Part shown: one piece after another, positions 55,853 to 64,000 of the stretch | How the letters are laid out: each line of letters starts with the position of its first letter | Numbering within the stretch: the stretch's first letter is position 1 | Source of the DNA: Cryobacterium sp. | GTDB lineage: Bacteria > Actinomycetota > Actinomycetes > Actinomycetales > Microbacteriaceae | Reading direction: 5' to 3' | DNA length: 64,000 nt | NCBI RefSeq assembly: GCF_026786305.1 | Contig: NZ_JAJAYI010000069.1 | Coordinates: forward strand, 17,068-81,067 | Notes under the pieces: model-generated | The model's input: only the letters and a program-made list of their open reading frames with translations | Told to the model about the DNA's origin: nothing | Databases searched by the model: none | Program-made: the position numbers and the translations under genes

Positions 55853-56944
55853 ATGACATCGCTCACTGCAGAATCCACCCGCGCGACCAAACCACCGCTG
55901 TGGACCCGGCTTCCCGTTGTACACCAGCTTCGCCAGAGCATTGGCCTGCAACGGGGCATGCTCGTGGTCGGCCTCATCATCACCGGCATCTTCATTCTGA
56001 CCGCGATCTTCGCCCCGCTGCTCGCGCCGTACGGCTTCAGCCAGCTACGCGGTGACAACGGGCTGTTCGGGGCCCAGCGGGCACCGAGCGGCGAACATCT
56101 GCTTGGCACCACCGTCGGCGGCTACGACGTTCTCTCGCGCGTCATCTGGGGTTCCCAGACCGCCATCACCGTGATGATCGTCGCCGTCCTCCTCTCCATC
56201 TTCGCCGGCGTGGCCCTCGGCCTCGTCTCTGGCTACTTCGGAGGCTGGCTCGACCGCGTGCTCGTGGTCGTGTGCGACGCCGTCTACGCCTTTCCGGCGC
56301 TGCTGCTCGCAATCGTTATGGGCATCGTCATCTCGGGCGGTCGCTCCGACCTCATCGGCGGCATCCTCGCGGCATCGATCTCGATCACCGTCGTGTTCAT
56401 TCCGCAGTACTTTCGTGTGATTCGCGCCGAAACCGTGCGCATCAAGGCGGAGGCCTACGTTGAGTCGGCCCGGGTTCTCGGAGCAAGCAACGCACGCATC
56501 ATGTTCCGTCACGTGTTGCGCAACGCCACTCGCACACTGCCGCTCATCTTCACGCTGAATGCGTCAGAGGCGGTTCTGACCCTTGCCGGTCTTGGCTTCA
56601 TTGGCTTCGGGATTGAACCGTCCTCAGCGGCCGAGTGGGGTTACGACCTGAATAAGTCGCTTTCCGACGTCTCAAGCGGCATCTGGTGGACCAGCCTGTT
56701 CCCCGGACTCGCCATCGTTCTCGTGGTTCTCGGCATCACCCTCGTGGGAGAAAGCCTCAACGACCTCGCCGACCCGCGCCTGCGCAGCCGCCGCGCCCCC
56801 GGCAAAACCGCCGGCGTCGTCGCCGCGACCAGTGTCGTTCCCGGTGGAACCCTGGCCGCCGGCCCCGGTGGCATTGACGGGCTCGAAGCCGACCTGCCCG
56901 CGTACGACCCGCACCCGATCGACGACCCATTCGAGGCCAAATAA
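55853..56944 (+). CDS. Peptide/nickel-type ABC importer permease (DppC/OppC type)
   Basis: A 363-residue second permease starting two bases after the first. It has the OppC-type N-terminal segment, the HLLGTTVGGYDVLSRVIWG motif, and the coupling loop ESARVLGASNARIMFRHVLRN. The cytoplasmic C-terminal tail of about 45 residues is Gly/Pro/Asp-rich and longer than usual. The stop shares one base with the start of the ATPase gene. Confidence 0.92.
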   Translation: MTSLTAESTRATKPPLWTRLPVVHQLRQSIGLQRGMLVVGLIITGIFILTAIFAPLLAPYGFSQLRGDNGLFGAQRAPSGEHLLGTTVGGYDVLSRVIWGSQTAITVMIVAVLLSIFAGVALGLVSGYFGGWLDRVLVVVCDAVYAFPALLLAIVMGIVISGGRSDLIGGILAASISITVVFIPQYFRVIRAETVRIKAEAYVESARVLGASNARIMFRHVLRNATRTLPLIFTLNASEAVLTLAGLGFIGFGIEPSSAAEWGYDLNKSLSDVSSGIWWTSLFPGLAIVLVVLGITLVGESLNDLADPRLRSRRAPGKTAGVVAATSVVPGGTLAAGPGGIDGLEADLPAYDPHPIDDPFEAK

Positions 56945-58647
56945 TGAGCGCTCACTCCCTACCCGACGTCGTACGCATCGAAAACCTCAATGTGACTTTT
57001 GCCACCGACGGCGGCGCGGTCAAGGCCGTCGACGGCGTCACGCTGCGCGTGGCCCCCGGCGAGGTGCTCGCGATCGTGGGTGAGAGCGGCAGTGGCAAGA
57101 CCGTCACCGCGAAGACCATCCTCGGTCTGCTTCCAGAGACGGCGACCGCCCACGGCGCCGTGATCCTCAGCAGCAAGGACGGCGCGAACTCTAACGACGT
57201 TCTCGCCGTCAGCAAGCAGAAACTGCGCCAGCTGCGGGGAACAGATGTTTCCATGGTCTTCCAAGAGCCGTCTACCGCATTGAACCCCGTGTATACCGTC
57301 GGCTGGCAGATAGCCGAAGGAATTCGTGCCCACGGCGAATTCAGCCGCCGGGAAGCCCGCGCCAAGGCGATTGAGATTCTGGGCCGGGTCGGCATTCCCG
57401 ACCCGGAGAGCCGCGTCGACTACTACCCGCACCAGTTCTCCGGTGGTCAGAAGCAACGCGTCGTTATCGCCATGGCCCTCGTGCTCGATCCCGGGCTGAT
57501 CGTGGCCGACGAACCGACCACCGCCCTGGATGTGACCGTGCAGGCCGAGATTCTCGACCTGCTGCGCCGCTGCCGCGACGAATTCGGCACCGCCATCGTG
57601 CTCATCACGCACAATATGGGTGTCGTCGCCGACCTCGCCGACCGCGTCGTCGTCATGTACGAGGGCAAGGTCGTCGAGGAGGCCCCGGCCCAGGCCCTGT
57701 TCTCCAACCCTCAGCACGACTACACCAAGCGCCTGCTCGGGTCGGTGCCGCACGTCGGTCAGGGGACCACCCGTGCCACAGAGCGGGCACTCGCCCGCGA
57801 ACCCGGGTGGGCCGTGGAGACACCGGTCGTCGTCGCCGATAACCTGAAAATTCAGTACCCGGGCCGGCTCGGAAAACCCGGTTTCACCGCCGTTGACGGG
57901 GTGAGCTTCATCATCCGTTCGGGCGAGGTCCTCGGCCTGGTCGGCGAGAGCGGATCGGGCAAGACCACCATCGGCCGTGCCATGGCCGGGCTCACCCGGG
58001 TGACCGACGGTTCCCTCACCGTGCTCGGCCACGAGATGAACGGATTCAAGGAACGCACCTTCAAGAAGGTGCGCAGCGACATCGGATTCGTCTTTCAAGA
58101 CCCGGCGTCGAGCTTCAACCCGCTGCTCACGATCGCGGAGTGTGTGGCCGAACCGCTCGTCGTGCACGGACGCGCTGCCAATGCCGGTGCAGCCCGCAAA
58201 CGGGTCAACGAACTGCTCGAGGCGGTGCAATTGCCGCGAGCCTACGGTGATCGCTACCCGCACGAGCTCAGCGGTGGCCAGCGTCAGCGGGCCAGCCTTG
58301 CTCGCGGACTCGCGCTGGAACCGAGCCTGCTCATCGCGGACGAGCCGACCAGCGCGCTTGACGTGTCGGTACAGGCCAAGGTGCTGGAGCTCTTCGCCGA
58401 GCTGCAGAAAGAGTTTGGGTTTGCGGCGCTGTTCATCAGCCACGACCTCGCGGTCGTTGACATTCTCGCCGATCGCATTGCCGTGCTGTACAAGGGAAAA
58501 TTGGTCGAGGAAGGCACCGGTGCCGAGGTGCTCGGCGCCCCGAAGGACGCCTACACGCAGCGCCTGCTCGCCTCGCTGCCGGTTCCCGATCCGGCCGTCC
58601 AGGCACTGCGGCGGGATCAACTCCGCATTCTGCGTGCGGCAGGTTAG
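56944..58647 (+). CDS. Fused dual ATPase of the peptide/nickel-type importer (DppD-DppF type)
   Basis: A 567-residue protein with two complete ABC domains. The first has Walker A GESGSGKT (46-53), FSGGQKQR and VADEPTTALD. The second has Walker A GESGSGKT (334-341), LSGGQRQR and IADEPTSALD, with a QDPASSFNPLLT Q-loop. Fusion of the D and F subunits into one chain is common in actinobacteria. Both sites look intact. The start overlaps the permease stop. A further ATPase gene follows by five bases. Confidence 0.92.
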   Translation: MSAHSLPDVVRIENLNVTFATDGGAVKAVDGVTLRVAPGEVLAIVGESGSGKTVTAKTILGLLPETATAHGAVILSSKDGANSNDVLAVSKQKLRQLRGTDVSMVFQEPSTALNPVYTVGWQIAEGIRAHGEFSRREARAKAIEILGRVGIPDPESRVDYYPHQFSGGQKQRVVIAMALVLDPGLIVADEPTTALDVTVQAEILDLLRRCRDEFGTAIVLITHNMGVVADLADRVVVMYEGKVVEEAPAQALFSNPQHDYTKRLLGSVPHVGQGTTRATERALAREPGWAVETPVVVADNLKIQYPGRLGKPGFTAVDGVSFIIRSGEVLGLVGESGSGKTTIGRAMAGLTRVTDGSLTVLGHEMNGFKERTFKKVRSDIGFVFQDPASSFNPLLTIAECVAEPLVVHGRAANAGAARKRVNELLEAVQLPRAYGDRYPHELSGGQRQRASLARGLALEPSLLIADEPTSALDVSVQAKVLELFAELQKEFGFAALFISHDLAVVDILADRIAVLYKGKLVEEGTGAEVLGAPKDAYTQRLLASLPVPDPAVQALRRDQLRILRAAG

Positions 58648-58652
58648 TCCGC

Positions 58653-59546
58653 ATGAGGCATGCCGCGGCATCTGTTCCCCCGATCCAAACGAGCGATTTA
58701 ACCATCGAGTACCCGCCGCACGGGGCCAGTCCGGCGTTTGTCGCGGTGCACGGGTTCACCCTGCGCATCGCGCCCGGCGAGGTGGTGGGGCTGCTCGGTG
58801 AGAGCGGCTCCGGCAAGAGCACCCTCGCCCGGGTGCTCTCGGGCGATGCCTTTGTGGGCTACGCCCCCGGTATCCGTCCGCAGATCACCGGGGGAGAGGC
58901 GACCGTGCTCGGGTTCGCTCTTCGCCGCATCAGCAAGCGCGAGCTGGCCCGGCTCACGTTTGGGGTTGGACTGCTGGCCCAGGATGCCGCCGACACCCTG
59001 CCGTCGACCATGACGGTGGCCGAGATTGTCGCCGAACCGGTGCTCGAACGGGATCGACGCTTCAACCGCCGCGCCCTGGGCGCCCGAGTGGCCACCATGA
59101 TCGACGCGGTGCGCTTGCCGCTGGCCGTTCTCGGTCTGTACCCGTACGAGCTCTCCAACGGCCAACGGCAGCGGGTGGCGCTGGCCCGGGCGCTCGTGCA
59201 CGGCCCGGCCCTGTTGATCGCGGACGAGCCGACAGCGGGTGTTGACGTGTTGGTTCGTGACGCCGTGATCGACCTGATCAGCGAACTGCAGCAGGAGCGT
59301 TCCTTCTCGGCACTCGTGATCAGCCACGACCTGGCCGTGCTGCAGCGGGTCGCGAACCGCATCGGTGTCATGCATCAGGGCGTACTGGTAGGCCTCGGCA
59401 CTCTCGAAGACGTCTTTCGAGACCCCTGGCATCCGTACGTGCGGGGACTCGCCGCCGCTTTGCACCCTCCCGCTGCTGCCGCCGTCGTCGAGAACGCGCC
59501 GAGCGTCGTTACGGGCGATGAAACGGATGCCGCGACCGGAAGCTAA
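58653..59546 (+). CDS. Additional ABC ATPase of the importer operon
   Basis: A 297-residue single ABC domain of the peptide-importer class: Walker A GESGSGKST (49-57), Walker B LLIADEPTAGVD and switch histidine ISHDLAV. Two features differ from its neighbours: the signature reads LSNGQ (167-171) rather than LSGGQ, and the Q-loop region is LLAQDAADTLPSTMT. With the fused protein this makes three ATPase domains for one permease pair. It may serve as an alternative partner, a regulatory subunit, or a subunit of another importer. Confidence 0.82.
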   Translation: MRHAAASVPPIQTSDLTIEYPPHGASPAFVAVHGFTLRIAPGEVVGLLGESGSGKSTLARVLSGDAFVGYAPGIRPQITGGEATVLGFALRRISKRELARLTFGVGLLAQDAADTLPSTMTVAEIVAEPVLERDRRFNRRALGARVATMIDAVRLPLAVLGLYPYELSNGQRQRVALARALVHGPALLIADEPTAGVDVLVRDAVIDLISELQQERSFSALVISHDLAVLQRVANRIGVMHQGVLVGLGTLEDVFRDPWHPYVRGLAAALHPPAAAAVVENAPSVVTGDETDAATGS

Positions 59547-59730
59547 AGCACAAGCGACCGACCGCATCCACTCGTGAGCGGGATCGGTTGCGACCCTGGC
59601 CGACACGCCCGACCGACTTGTGGCTCACGAGGCCGCTCAGTTGCTGCTGCTGGCCCACTTTTGCGGGGACTGCACGGGTTGTCAGCCGGTCAAATCGGGC
59701 AGTCAGAGCCGATCGGAACCCGTCGTGGTT

Positions 59731-59758
59731 TTGGCACAGCAAAAAACCTTGGTAAAGT
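59731..59758 (+). promoter_or_regulatory. Promoter of tRNA-Asn
   Basis: TTGGCA and TAAAGT separated by 16 bases, about 20 bp before the mature tRNA 5' end. Confidence 0.6.
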
Positions 59759-59777
59759 AGCAACGCTGTTCAAGCAT

Positions 59778-59850
59778 TCCTCGATAGCTCAATTGGCAGA
59801 GCAGCGCACTGTTAATGCGCAGGTTCTTGGTTCGAGTCCAAGTCGGGGAG
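59778..59850 (+). tRNA. tRNA-Asn (anticodon GTT)
   Basis: A full cloverleaf: acceptor TCCTCGA with TCGGGGA, D stem GCTC/GAGC, anticodon stem GCGCA/TGCGC with loop CTGTTAA (GTT at 59811-59813), T stem CTTGG/CCAAG with loop TTCGAGT, and discriminator G. CCA is not encoded. Confidence 0.96.
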
Positions 59851-59852
59851 CG

Positions 59853-59890
59853 AAAGGCCACTCAGGGCTCCACCCCGGGTGGCCTTTTTT
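59853..59890 (+). terminator. Terminator after tRNA-Asn
   Basis: AAAGGCCAC pairs with GTGGCCTTT around a 17-base loop that can itself fold, followed by more Ts. It is immediately downstream of the tRNA. Confidence 0.9.
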
Positions 59891-59975
59891 GTCGGTTCGT
59901 TTTTCTATCGACAAAAAAGCTCCTTCCCAATTTTCAAAGTGCGCCACGGCTTCGGCACAAGAGACGGCGGTCCGC

Positions 59976-60851
59976 GTGGATTTCTCGCAACTTCTGGTAC
60001 CTGCACTCGGCGTGCTCTCCGGAGCGCTTCTCGTGCTCTGCACCATCTCGCTGCTGCGCTCGCGCCGGGTCGTCTTCGATCGTAATGCCGCCGACCGGGT
60101 GCGCATCGAACTGGAACTCTCCCTCGCCGAGCAGCAGGGACGTCTGGCCATCATCCGCGAGCTTCAGGATGGCGCGGTGCTCACCATCGCCCGCCTCATC
60201 ACCCGGGCCGAAGGTGCCCGGTACACCGCCGCGAGCGACCCCTCCACGGCCGTGCGGGCCGCCACCGCGCTCGTTGACGACGGCCGGGTAGCCCTCGCGG
60301 ACATGCGTCGCGTCTTGACGATTGTGCGCGAGGGCGAGACCGTCGGGGCCCCACAGCCCGGCCCACAGTCGACCCGCGACCTGTTTCGCGTCATGCAAGA
60401 CGCCGGTCTCGTCGTGAGTTTCATCGAATCGGGCGAGCGATTCGCCCTCACTGCCGGCTCCGAGCTCGCCATCTTCCGCATCCTGCAGAGCGCCCTCTCG
60501 AACGCCCTCAAGCACGGCGGCGTCGGCACCGAAGCGCGAGTGTCGTTCACCTGGACCCGCGACGGCCTGCAACTGCTCGTCGACGATGACGGCATCCGTG
60601 CCGCAGCCCGTCGTGACGGCAAAGAAACCAACGAACAGGCCGCACGCATCCCGTATACGATCGAAGACGACCTCAAGGCCCTCAGCGAGAGCATTGCCGG
60701 CCCCGGCATCACCCAGATGCGTGAGCGCGCCCAACTGTTTGGCGGCGTGTTCAACGCCGGAACTGTTCCCGGGCTTGGCTTCTCGGTGTCGGCCGTGTTC
60801 CCATCGCTACGCTTTCATAACGGCGTGCACGGCGTGGACCTGTCCCGGTGA
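59976..60851 (+). CDS. Histidine-kinase-like protein lacking the phosphoacceptor histidine
   Basis: A 291-residue protein with one N-terminal membrane segment (about 5-28), a HisKA_3-like dimerisation region (about 52-120) and a C-terminal HATPase domain (N-box LQSALSNALKHGG with Asn176, VDDDG at 202-206, GITQMRERAQLFGG and GLGFSVSAVFP). In NarL-type kinases the dimerisation helix reads RELHD with the phosphorylated histidine. Here it reads RELQD with Gln64 (codon CAG). No response regulator is adjacent. The ATP-site residues look largely intact. The start is GTG at 59976, after the tRNA terminator. Confidence 0.78.
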   Translation: MDFSQLLVPALGVLSGALLVLCTISLLRSRRVVFDRNAADRVRIELELSLAEQQGRLAIIRELQDGAVLTIARLITRAEGARYTAASDPSTAVRAATALVDDGRVALADMRRVLTIVREGETVGAPQPGPQSTRDLFRVMQDAGLVVSFIESGERFALTAGSELAIFRILQSALSNALKHGGVGTEARVSFTWTRDGLQLLVDDDGIRAAARRDGKETNEQAARIPYTIEDDLKALSESIAGPGITQMRERAQLFGGVFNAGTVPGLGFSVSAVFPSLRFHNGVHGVDLSR

Positions 60852-60922
60852 CCCCGGCATCCACTCGGTTCGCCGCTGGCCCGCGGGCCCGAACCTGACC
60901 GCGCACACGTGTACGCGGGCGT

Positions 60923-61495
60923 TTAGCCCTCAAGGTTGTCGACGCCCGGCGTCCAGCTGAGGCCGGGTACACCCCAACTCTTCTTGCGCTCGACCTTGGC
61001 GGCCATCTTCGCGTAGACATGCTCGAGACGATCGACATACAGCGTGCCGTCGAGATGGTCGTATTCGTGCTGAAAGATGCGAGCAAGCCAGCCATCCGCT
61101 CGAATCTCAAACGGTTGCTGCTCGGCGTCGACGGCCCGCAAAACGGCGGACTGCGCTCGTTTCAGTGGAAAACGCTCGCCCGGAAAAGACAGGCAGCCTT
61201 CGTCTTCGTCGATATCCTCGTCGTCAACGGGCACGGCAGACACCGGTGTGATCCACAGTTCGGGGTTGATCGCAACGCCTCGCCACGACACGTCATCATC
61301 ATCTTGGTAGCTGTAAGTGAAAATGCGCAGCCCGATGCCCACCTGCGTAGCGGCAAGACCCACCCCGGGCGCAGCATCCATCGTCTCAAACATGTCTCGC
61401 ACCAATTCGCGCAAACTATCGTCAAAATTGACGACGGGAGCGGCGGGGGAGTGGAGAACAGGGGCACCTGAAATTACTATCGCGCGTACGGCCAT
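60923..61495 (-). CDS. def: Peptide deformylase
   Basis: A 190-residue metalloenzyme with all three motifs: GVGLAATQ (44-51), EGCLSFP (Cys101 as metal ligand) and QHEYDHLDG (His143, Glu144, His147). It removes the formyl group from nascent proteins. An acidic insert (VDDEDIDEDEG, 90-100) precedes motif 2. The ATG is six bases after a TATTCT box on its strand, so the mRNA is probably leaderless. It is divergent from the DMT-family gene across 40 bp. Confidence 0.95.
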   Translation of the reverse strand: MAVRAIVISGAPVLHSPAAPVVNFDDSLRELVRDMFETMDAAPGVGLAATQVGIGLRIFTYSYQDDDDVSWRGVAINPELWITPVSAVPVDDEDIDEDEGCLSFPGERFPLKRAQSAVLRAVDAEQQPFEIRADGWLARIFQHEYDHLDGTLYVDRLEHVYAKMAAKVERKKSWGVPGLSWTPGVDNLEG

Positions 61496-61501
61496 TTCTC
61501 C

Positions 61502-61507
61502 AGAATA
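61502..61507 (-). promoter_or_regulatory. -10 box of def (leaderless)
   Basis: TATTCT on the reverse strand, six bases before the def ATG. It occupies the position expected for the -35 element of the divergent DMT gene. Confidence 0.55.
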
Positions 61508-61523
61508 TCGGCAAGCTTGTCGA

Positions 61524-61529
61524 TAAGGT
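61524..61529 (+). promoter_or_regulatory. -10 box of the DMT-family gene (leaderless)
   Basis: TAAGGT, six bases before the GTG at 61536. It occupies the position expected for the -35 element of def. Confidence 0.5.
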
Positions 61530-61535
61530 CATGAA

Positions 61536-62450
61536 GTGACCTCTGACCTGACCGATCTGGCGACAGAAATTGCCATTGATCCACGGCAGGCCATCGGAAT
61601 TCCGCTGGCTTTGGTCGGTGCCGTTTTTCTCTCCCTCGGCGCTCAATTTCAGCACCGCGGTGTCACAAAAGTCGAGGCGCACACCGAAGAGGTGACCGGT
61701 GGGCTCAATGTGCGCCAGCTGACTTTGCTACTCGCCCGGCCGTCTTGGGTGTTCGGATCGCTCATGCTCGGACTCGCCATCGTGTTCCAACTCACGAGCC
61801 TCGCCTTCGCCCCGATTATCGTGGTGCAGCCGCTCGGGGCGGTCGCCCTCGTCATCACCGCAGTTCTGAACGCCCGAGTCAGCAAGGTCAAGCTCAACCG
61901 TGCGAGCATCATTGCCATCTCCATGTGCGTGGGAGGGGTCGGCCTGTTCGTGACCGTGGCCGCGTTCACCGCCGTCGATAAGCCGGTCACCGACCAAAAC
62001 CTGATGACCATCCTCATCGTTCTCGCGGGCGTTCTGCTGGCCTTCGCTCTCGCCTTCGGGTTTCTACGCCGCCGATCGCAGGCAATTTTCTACATTCTCG
62101 GTGCGGGGGTGCTCTACGGGTTCGTCGCGACCCTCGCCAAGGTTGTGATCAACCGCACCCAGAACGGTAACTTCGAGTGGCTCACCCTGACCTGTGTGCT
62201 CGGTCTGTTGCTCGCCGCCGCCCTGGGGGCCTACTTCGTGCAAAACGCCTATGCGTCGGGACCGCCCGATCTTGTCATTGCCGGGCTCACCGTTGTCGAC
62301 CCGCTCGTCGCGGTCGGAATCGGAATCGTCGTGCTCGGCGAGGCGAGCCAGGCACCGCCCGCAGCAGCGGTGGCGTTCGTCATTGCCGGGGCGATCGCCA
62401 TTTGGGGTGTATTCCTGCTGGCGCGCTATCACCCCCAACTCGACCGCTGA
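61536..62450 (+). CDS. DMT-superfamily membrane protein (EamA/NIPA-like)
   Basis: A 304-residue protein with nine or ten hydrophobic segments. The layout (LALVGAVFLSLGAQFQHRGV at the start, FAPIIVVQPLGAVALVITAVLNA in part, VVDPLVAVGIGIVVLGE near the end) matches DMT transporters, in particular the NIPA-like Mg-transporter branch seen widely in actinobacteria. The substrate is not known. GTG start at 61536 with no ribosome binding site, leaderless. Its neighbours give no clue to its role. Confidence 0.85.
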   Translation: MTSDLTDLATEIAIDPRQAIGIPLALVGAVFLSLGAQFQHRGVTKVEAHTEEVTGGLNVRQLTLLLARPSWVFGSLMLGLAIVFQLTSLAFAPIIVVQPLGAVALVITAVLNARVSKVKLNRASIIAISMCVGGVGLFVTVAAFTAVDKPVTDQNLMTILIVLAGVLLAFALAFGFLRRRSQAIFYILGAGVLYGFVATLAKVVINRTQNGNFEWLTLTCVLGLLLAAALGAYFVQNAYASGPPDLVIAGLTVVDPLVAVGIGIVVLGEASQAPPAAAVAFVIAGAIAIWGVFLLARYHPQLDR

Positions 62451-62605
62451 CGCGCGAAGAATTTTCGGCCGCCACGGTGCGGGACACCACGCGGCAGGCA
62501 CGGTTTAGAATAGGGTTCGAATGCGCCGCGTCATTTCCGTTGCGCGCACCCGAGATCTCCTGCCGGATGATGATCCCCGGCCAACCAACGTAGGGACCAC
62601 TCCAC

Positions 62606-63886
62606 TTGTCAGATTCGACCGACGTGCTGAGCAGCCCGACCCCGGGCAACGCGCCCGAGAGCGCGGCGAGTGCGCCGACCGGAAAGCCTCGGATTCGCGT
62701 ACTCATCGCCGCCGACACGTTTGCACCCGATGTGAATGGCGCTGCACGATTTGCCGAGCGGCTCGCCGCTGGTCTGGTGGCCCGCGGTCACGAGGTTCAG
62801 ATCATGGCCCCAGCCGCCTCCCGAAAGCACGGGAGCACGACGGAGATGCACGAGGGCCAGCCGATGGTGGTGCATCGCCTGCACAGCTGGCGCTGGTATC
62901 CGCACGACTGGCTGCGCTTTGCCCTGCCGTGGCTGATTCGCGGAGAGAGCCGACGCATTCTCGACTCCTTCCACCCCGACGTCGTGCACTTTCAGTCGCA
63001 CATCAACGTGGGGCGTGGCGTATCCATCGAAGCGGCCAAGCGCAACATCCGCCTGGTCGGCACGAATCACTTCATGCCCGAGAACATGGTGAAATTTTCC
63101 CTCGTTCCGGTCGGTTTTCAGGATCGCGTGATCAAGGCCGCGTGGCGGGCCGCCCGACGTACCTTCGGCCGCGCCGCAGCCGTGACCACGCCGACCCGGA
63201 GGGCCGCACAGTTTCTGGAGAAGTACACGGGCCTCACCGGGGTGTACGCAATCTCCTGCGGGATCGACGCCGACAATTACGCACCGAATTTTGAGCCGCG
63301 CAGCGAGAACCGTATCCTGTTCGTCGGTCGCGTCACCGGCGAAAAACAGATTGACGTGCTGCTGCATGCGGCGGCGTTGTTGTCGCCCGACCTCGACGCC
63401 CAGGTCGAGATTGTCGGCGGGGGCGATCAGAAACGCAACCTGCAGCACTTGGCCGACACCCTCGGCATCCGCTCACGCGTGACGTTCACCGGTTATGTGA
63501 CGGATGACGAGCTGCGCGCGGCCTATTCGCGGGCCACGGTGTTCGCCATGCCGTCCATCGCCGAGCTGCAGAGCATCGCGACGATGGAGGCCATGGCCTC
63601 CGGATTGCCGATTGTCGCGGCCGACGCTATGGCGCTGCCCCACCTCGTGCACGATCAGGCGAACGGGTACCTGTTCAAGCCGAGCGACGCGCAGGATCTG
63701 GCAGACAAGCTGACCGTGGTGCTCACGGCCGCCCCGGACCGCTTGGAGGAGCTGAAGCGGGAGTCACTCAAACTCATCGCCGCGCACGACATCAAGCGCA
63801 CTCTGAACACATTCGAATGCCTGTATCGTGGGGAGTCGGTGAGCGATCTTGTCACCAACGGCGCCTCGTCGCAGACGCCTGAGTAG
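62606..63886 (+). CDS. GT4-family glycosyltransferase
   Basis: A 426-residue GT-B enzyme: an N-terminal acceptor domain starting RIRVLIAADTFAPDVNGAAR, and a C-terminal nucleotide-sugar domain with RILFVGRVTGEKQIDVLL and the E-x7-E motif ELQSIATMEAMASGLPIVA. It most resembles actinobacterial mannosyltransferases of lipid or wall glycans, but donor and acceptor are not readable. TTG start at 62606 with TAGGGAC upstream. A TAGAAT box at 62506 would give a leader of about 90 bases. The first 30 residues are disordered. Confidence 0.88.
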   Translation: MSDSTDVLSSPTPGNAPESAASAPTGKPRIRVLIAADTFAPDVNGAARFAERLAAGLVARGHEVQIMAPAASRKHGSTTEMHEGQPMVVHRLHSWRWYPHDWLRFALPWLIRGESRRILDSFHPDVVHFQSHINVGRGVSIEAAKRNIRLVGTNHFMPENMVKFSLVPVGFQDRVIKAAWRAARRTFGRAAAVTTPTRRAAQFLEKYTGLTGVYAISCGIDADNYAPNFEPRSENRILFVGRVTGEKQIDVLLHAAALLSPDLDAQVEIVGGGDQKRNLQHLADTLGIRSRVTFTGYVTDDELRAAYSRATVFAMPSIAELQSIATMEAMASGLPIVAADAMALPHLVHDQANGYLFKPSDAQDLADKLTVVLTAAPDRLEELKRESLKLIAAHDIKRTLNTFECLYRGESVSDLVTNGASSQTPE

Positions 63887-63925
63887 TCACGTATCTGTGG
63901 GTGCGACCGTTCGGTCGTTCTCTTT

Positions 63926-63999
63926 GGGGCGGTAGCTCAGCTGGTTAGAGCAGCGGACTCATAATCCGTCGGTCCTGGGTTCAAGTCCCAGCCGCCCTA
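63926..63999 (+). tRNA. tRNA with anticodon CAT (elongator Met, or Ile after lysidine modification)
   Basis: Acceptor GGGGCGG pairs with CCGCCCT (a G-T pair at the end), D stem GCTC/GAGC, anticodon stem GCGGA/TCCGT with loop CTCATAA (CAT at 63960-63962), T stem CTGGG/CCCAG, discriminator A. The window ends one base later, so an encoded CCA cannot be judged. It is not an initiator: the stem lacks the three G-C pairs and the acceptor end is paired. Met versus Ile is open. Confidence 0.92.
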
Positions 64000-64000
64000 C

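Noticed and set aside
62521-63294. An open frame of 257 codons starting near the TAGAAT box before the glycosyltransferase gene
   Set aside because: It is Arg/Pro/Gly-rich, overlaps the glycosyltransferase in another frame and shows no domain.
63904-63917. A CGACCG/CGGTCG hairpin after the glycosyltransferase as a terminator
   Set aside because: The two-base loop is too tight to form and no clean T-run follows.

Overview
This is a GC-rich chromosomal stretch from an actinobacterium, most likely a member of the Microbacteriaceae. The evidence is the conserved gene order (comEA-comEC-holA-rpsT; lepA-hemW-hrcA-dnaJ-rsmE-phoH-ybeY-era-leuA-recO-uppS-dusB-dgt-dnaG), frequent GTG and TTG starts, and many genes whose TANNNT -10 box lies six bases before the start codon, which implies leaderless mRNAs. 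I see no transposase, integrase, prophage, CRISPR array, plasmid gene or rRNA. The genus is not determined.

Positions 1-4.9 kb hold the start of an App1-type phosphatase gene running off the left edge, a divergent TetR regulator, and a four-gene osmoprotectant (glycine betaine/choline type) ABC importer. Positions 4.9-12.4 kb hold an M56 peptidase and BlaI-type repressor pair, divergent from a complete cydABDC cytochrome bd operon. The shared promoter region carries three evenly spaced BlaI-like palindromes. Positions 12.4-26.4 kb hold a DedA protein, PabB, LeuS, the DNA-uptake pair ComEA/ComEC, HolA, ribosomal protein S20, an unknown membrane protein, an S66 peptidase, an alpha/beta hydrolase and an amidohydrolase.

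Positions 26.6-38.7 kb are a housekeeping block for translation quality control, heat shock, ribosome maturation and 16S rRNA processing (lepA, hemW, hrcA with a CIRCE operator, dnaJ, rsmE, HIT, phoH, ybeY, a CNNM/CBS protein, era). Then comes a two-gene unit of a membrane esterase and an aminoacyl-lipid-synthase-like protein. leuA follows, with a leader peptide and alternative hairpins that could control its translation. From 44.8 to 52.8 kb lie a conserved unknown gene, recO, uppS, a DsbA-family gene, a 43-residue Cys-tailed small protein gene, dusB, dgt and dnaG.

Positions 53-59.5 kb are an oligopeptide/nickel-type ABC importer with an internal terminator after its binding-protein gene and three ATPase domains. 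The right end holds tRNA-Asn, a kinase-like protein lacking its phosphoacceptor histidine, def, a DMT-family membrane protein, a GT4 glycosyltransferase and a CAT-anticodon tRNA.

A pattern across the window is that several unrelated genes carry short in-frame tandem repeats of 12, 15 or 18 bp in linkers or termini (pabB, the hypothetical at 21.8-22.5 kb, recO, the dsbA-family gene, the esterase gene and the osmoprotectant ATPase gene). Related repeats also lie just past cydB and just past holA.
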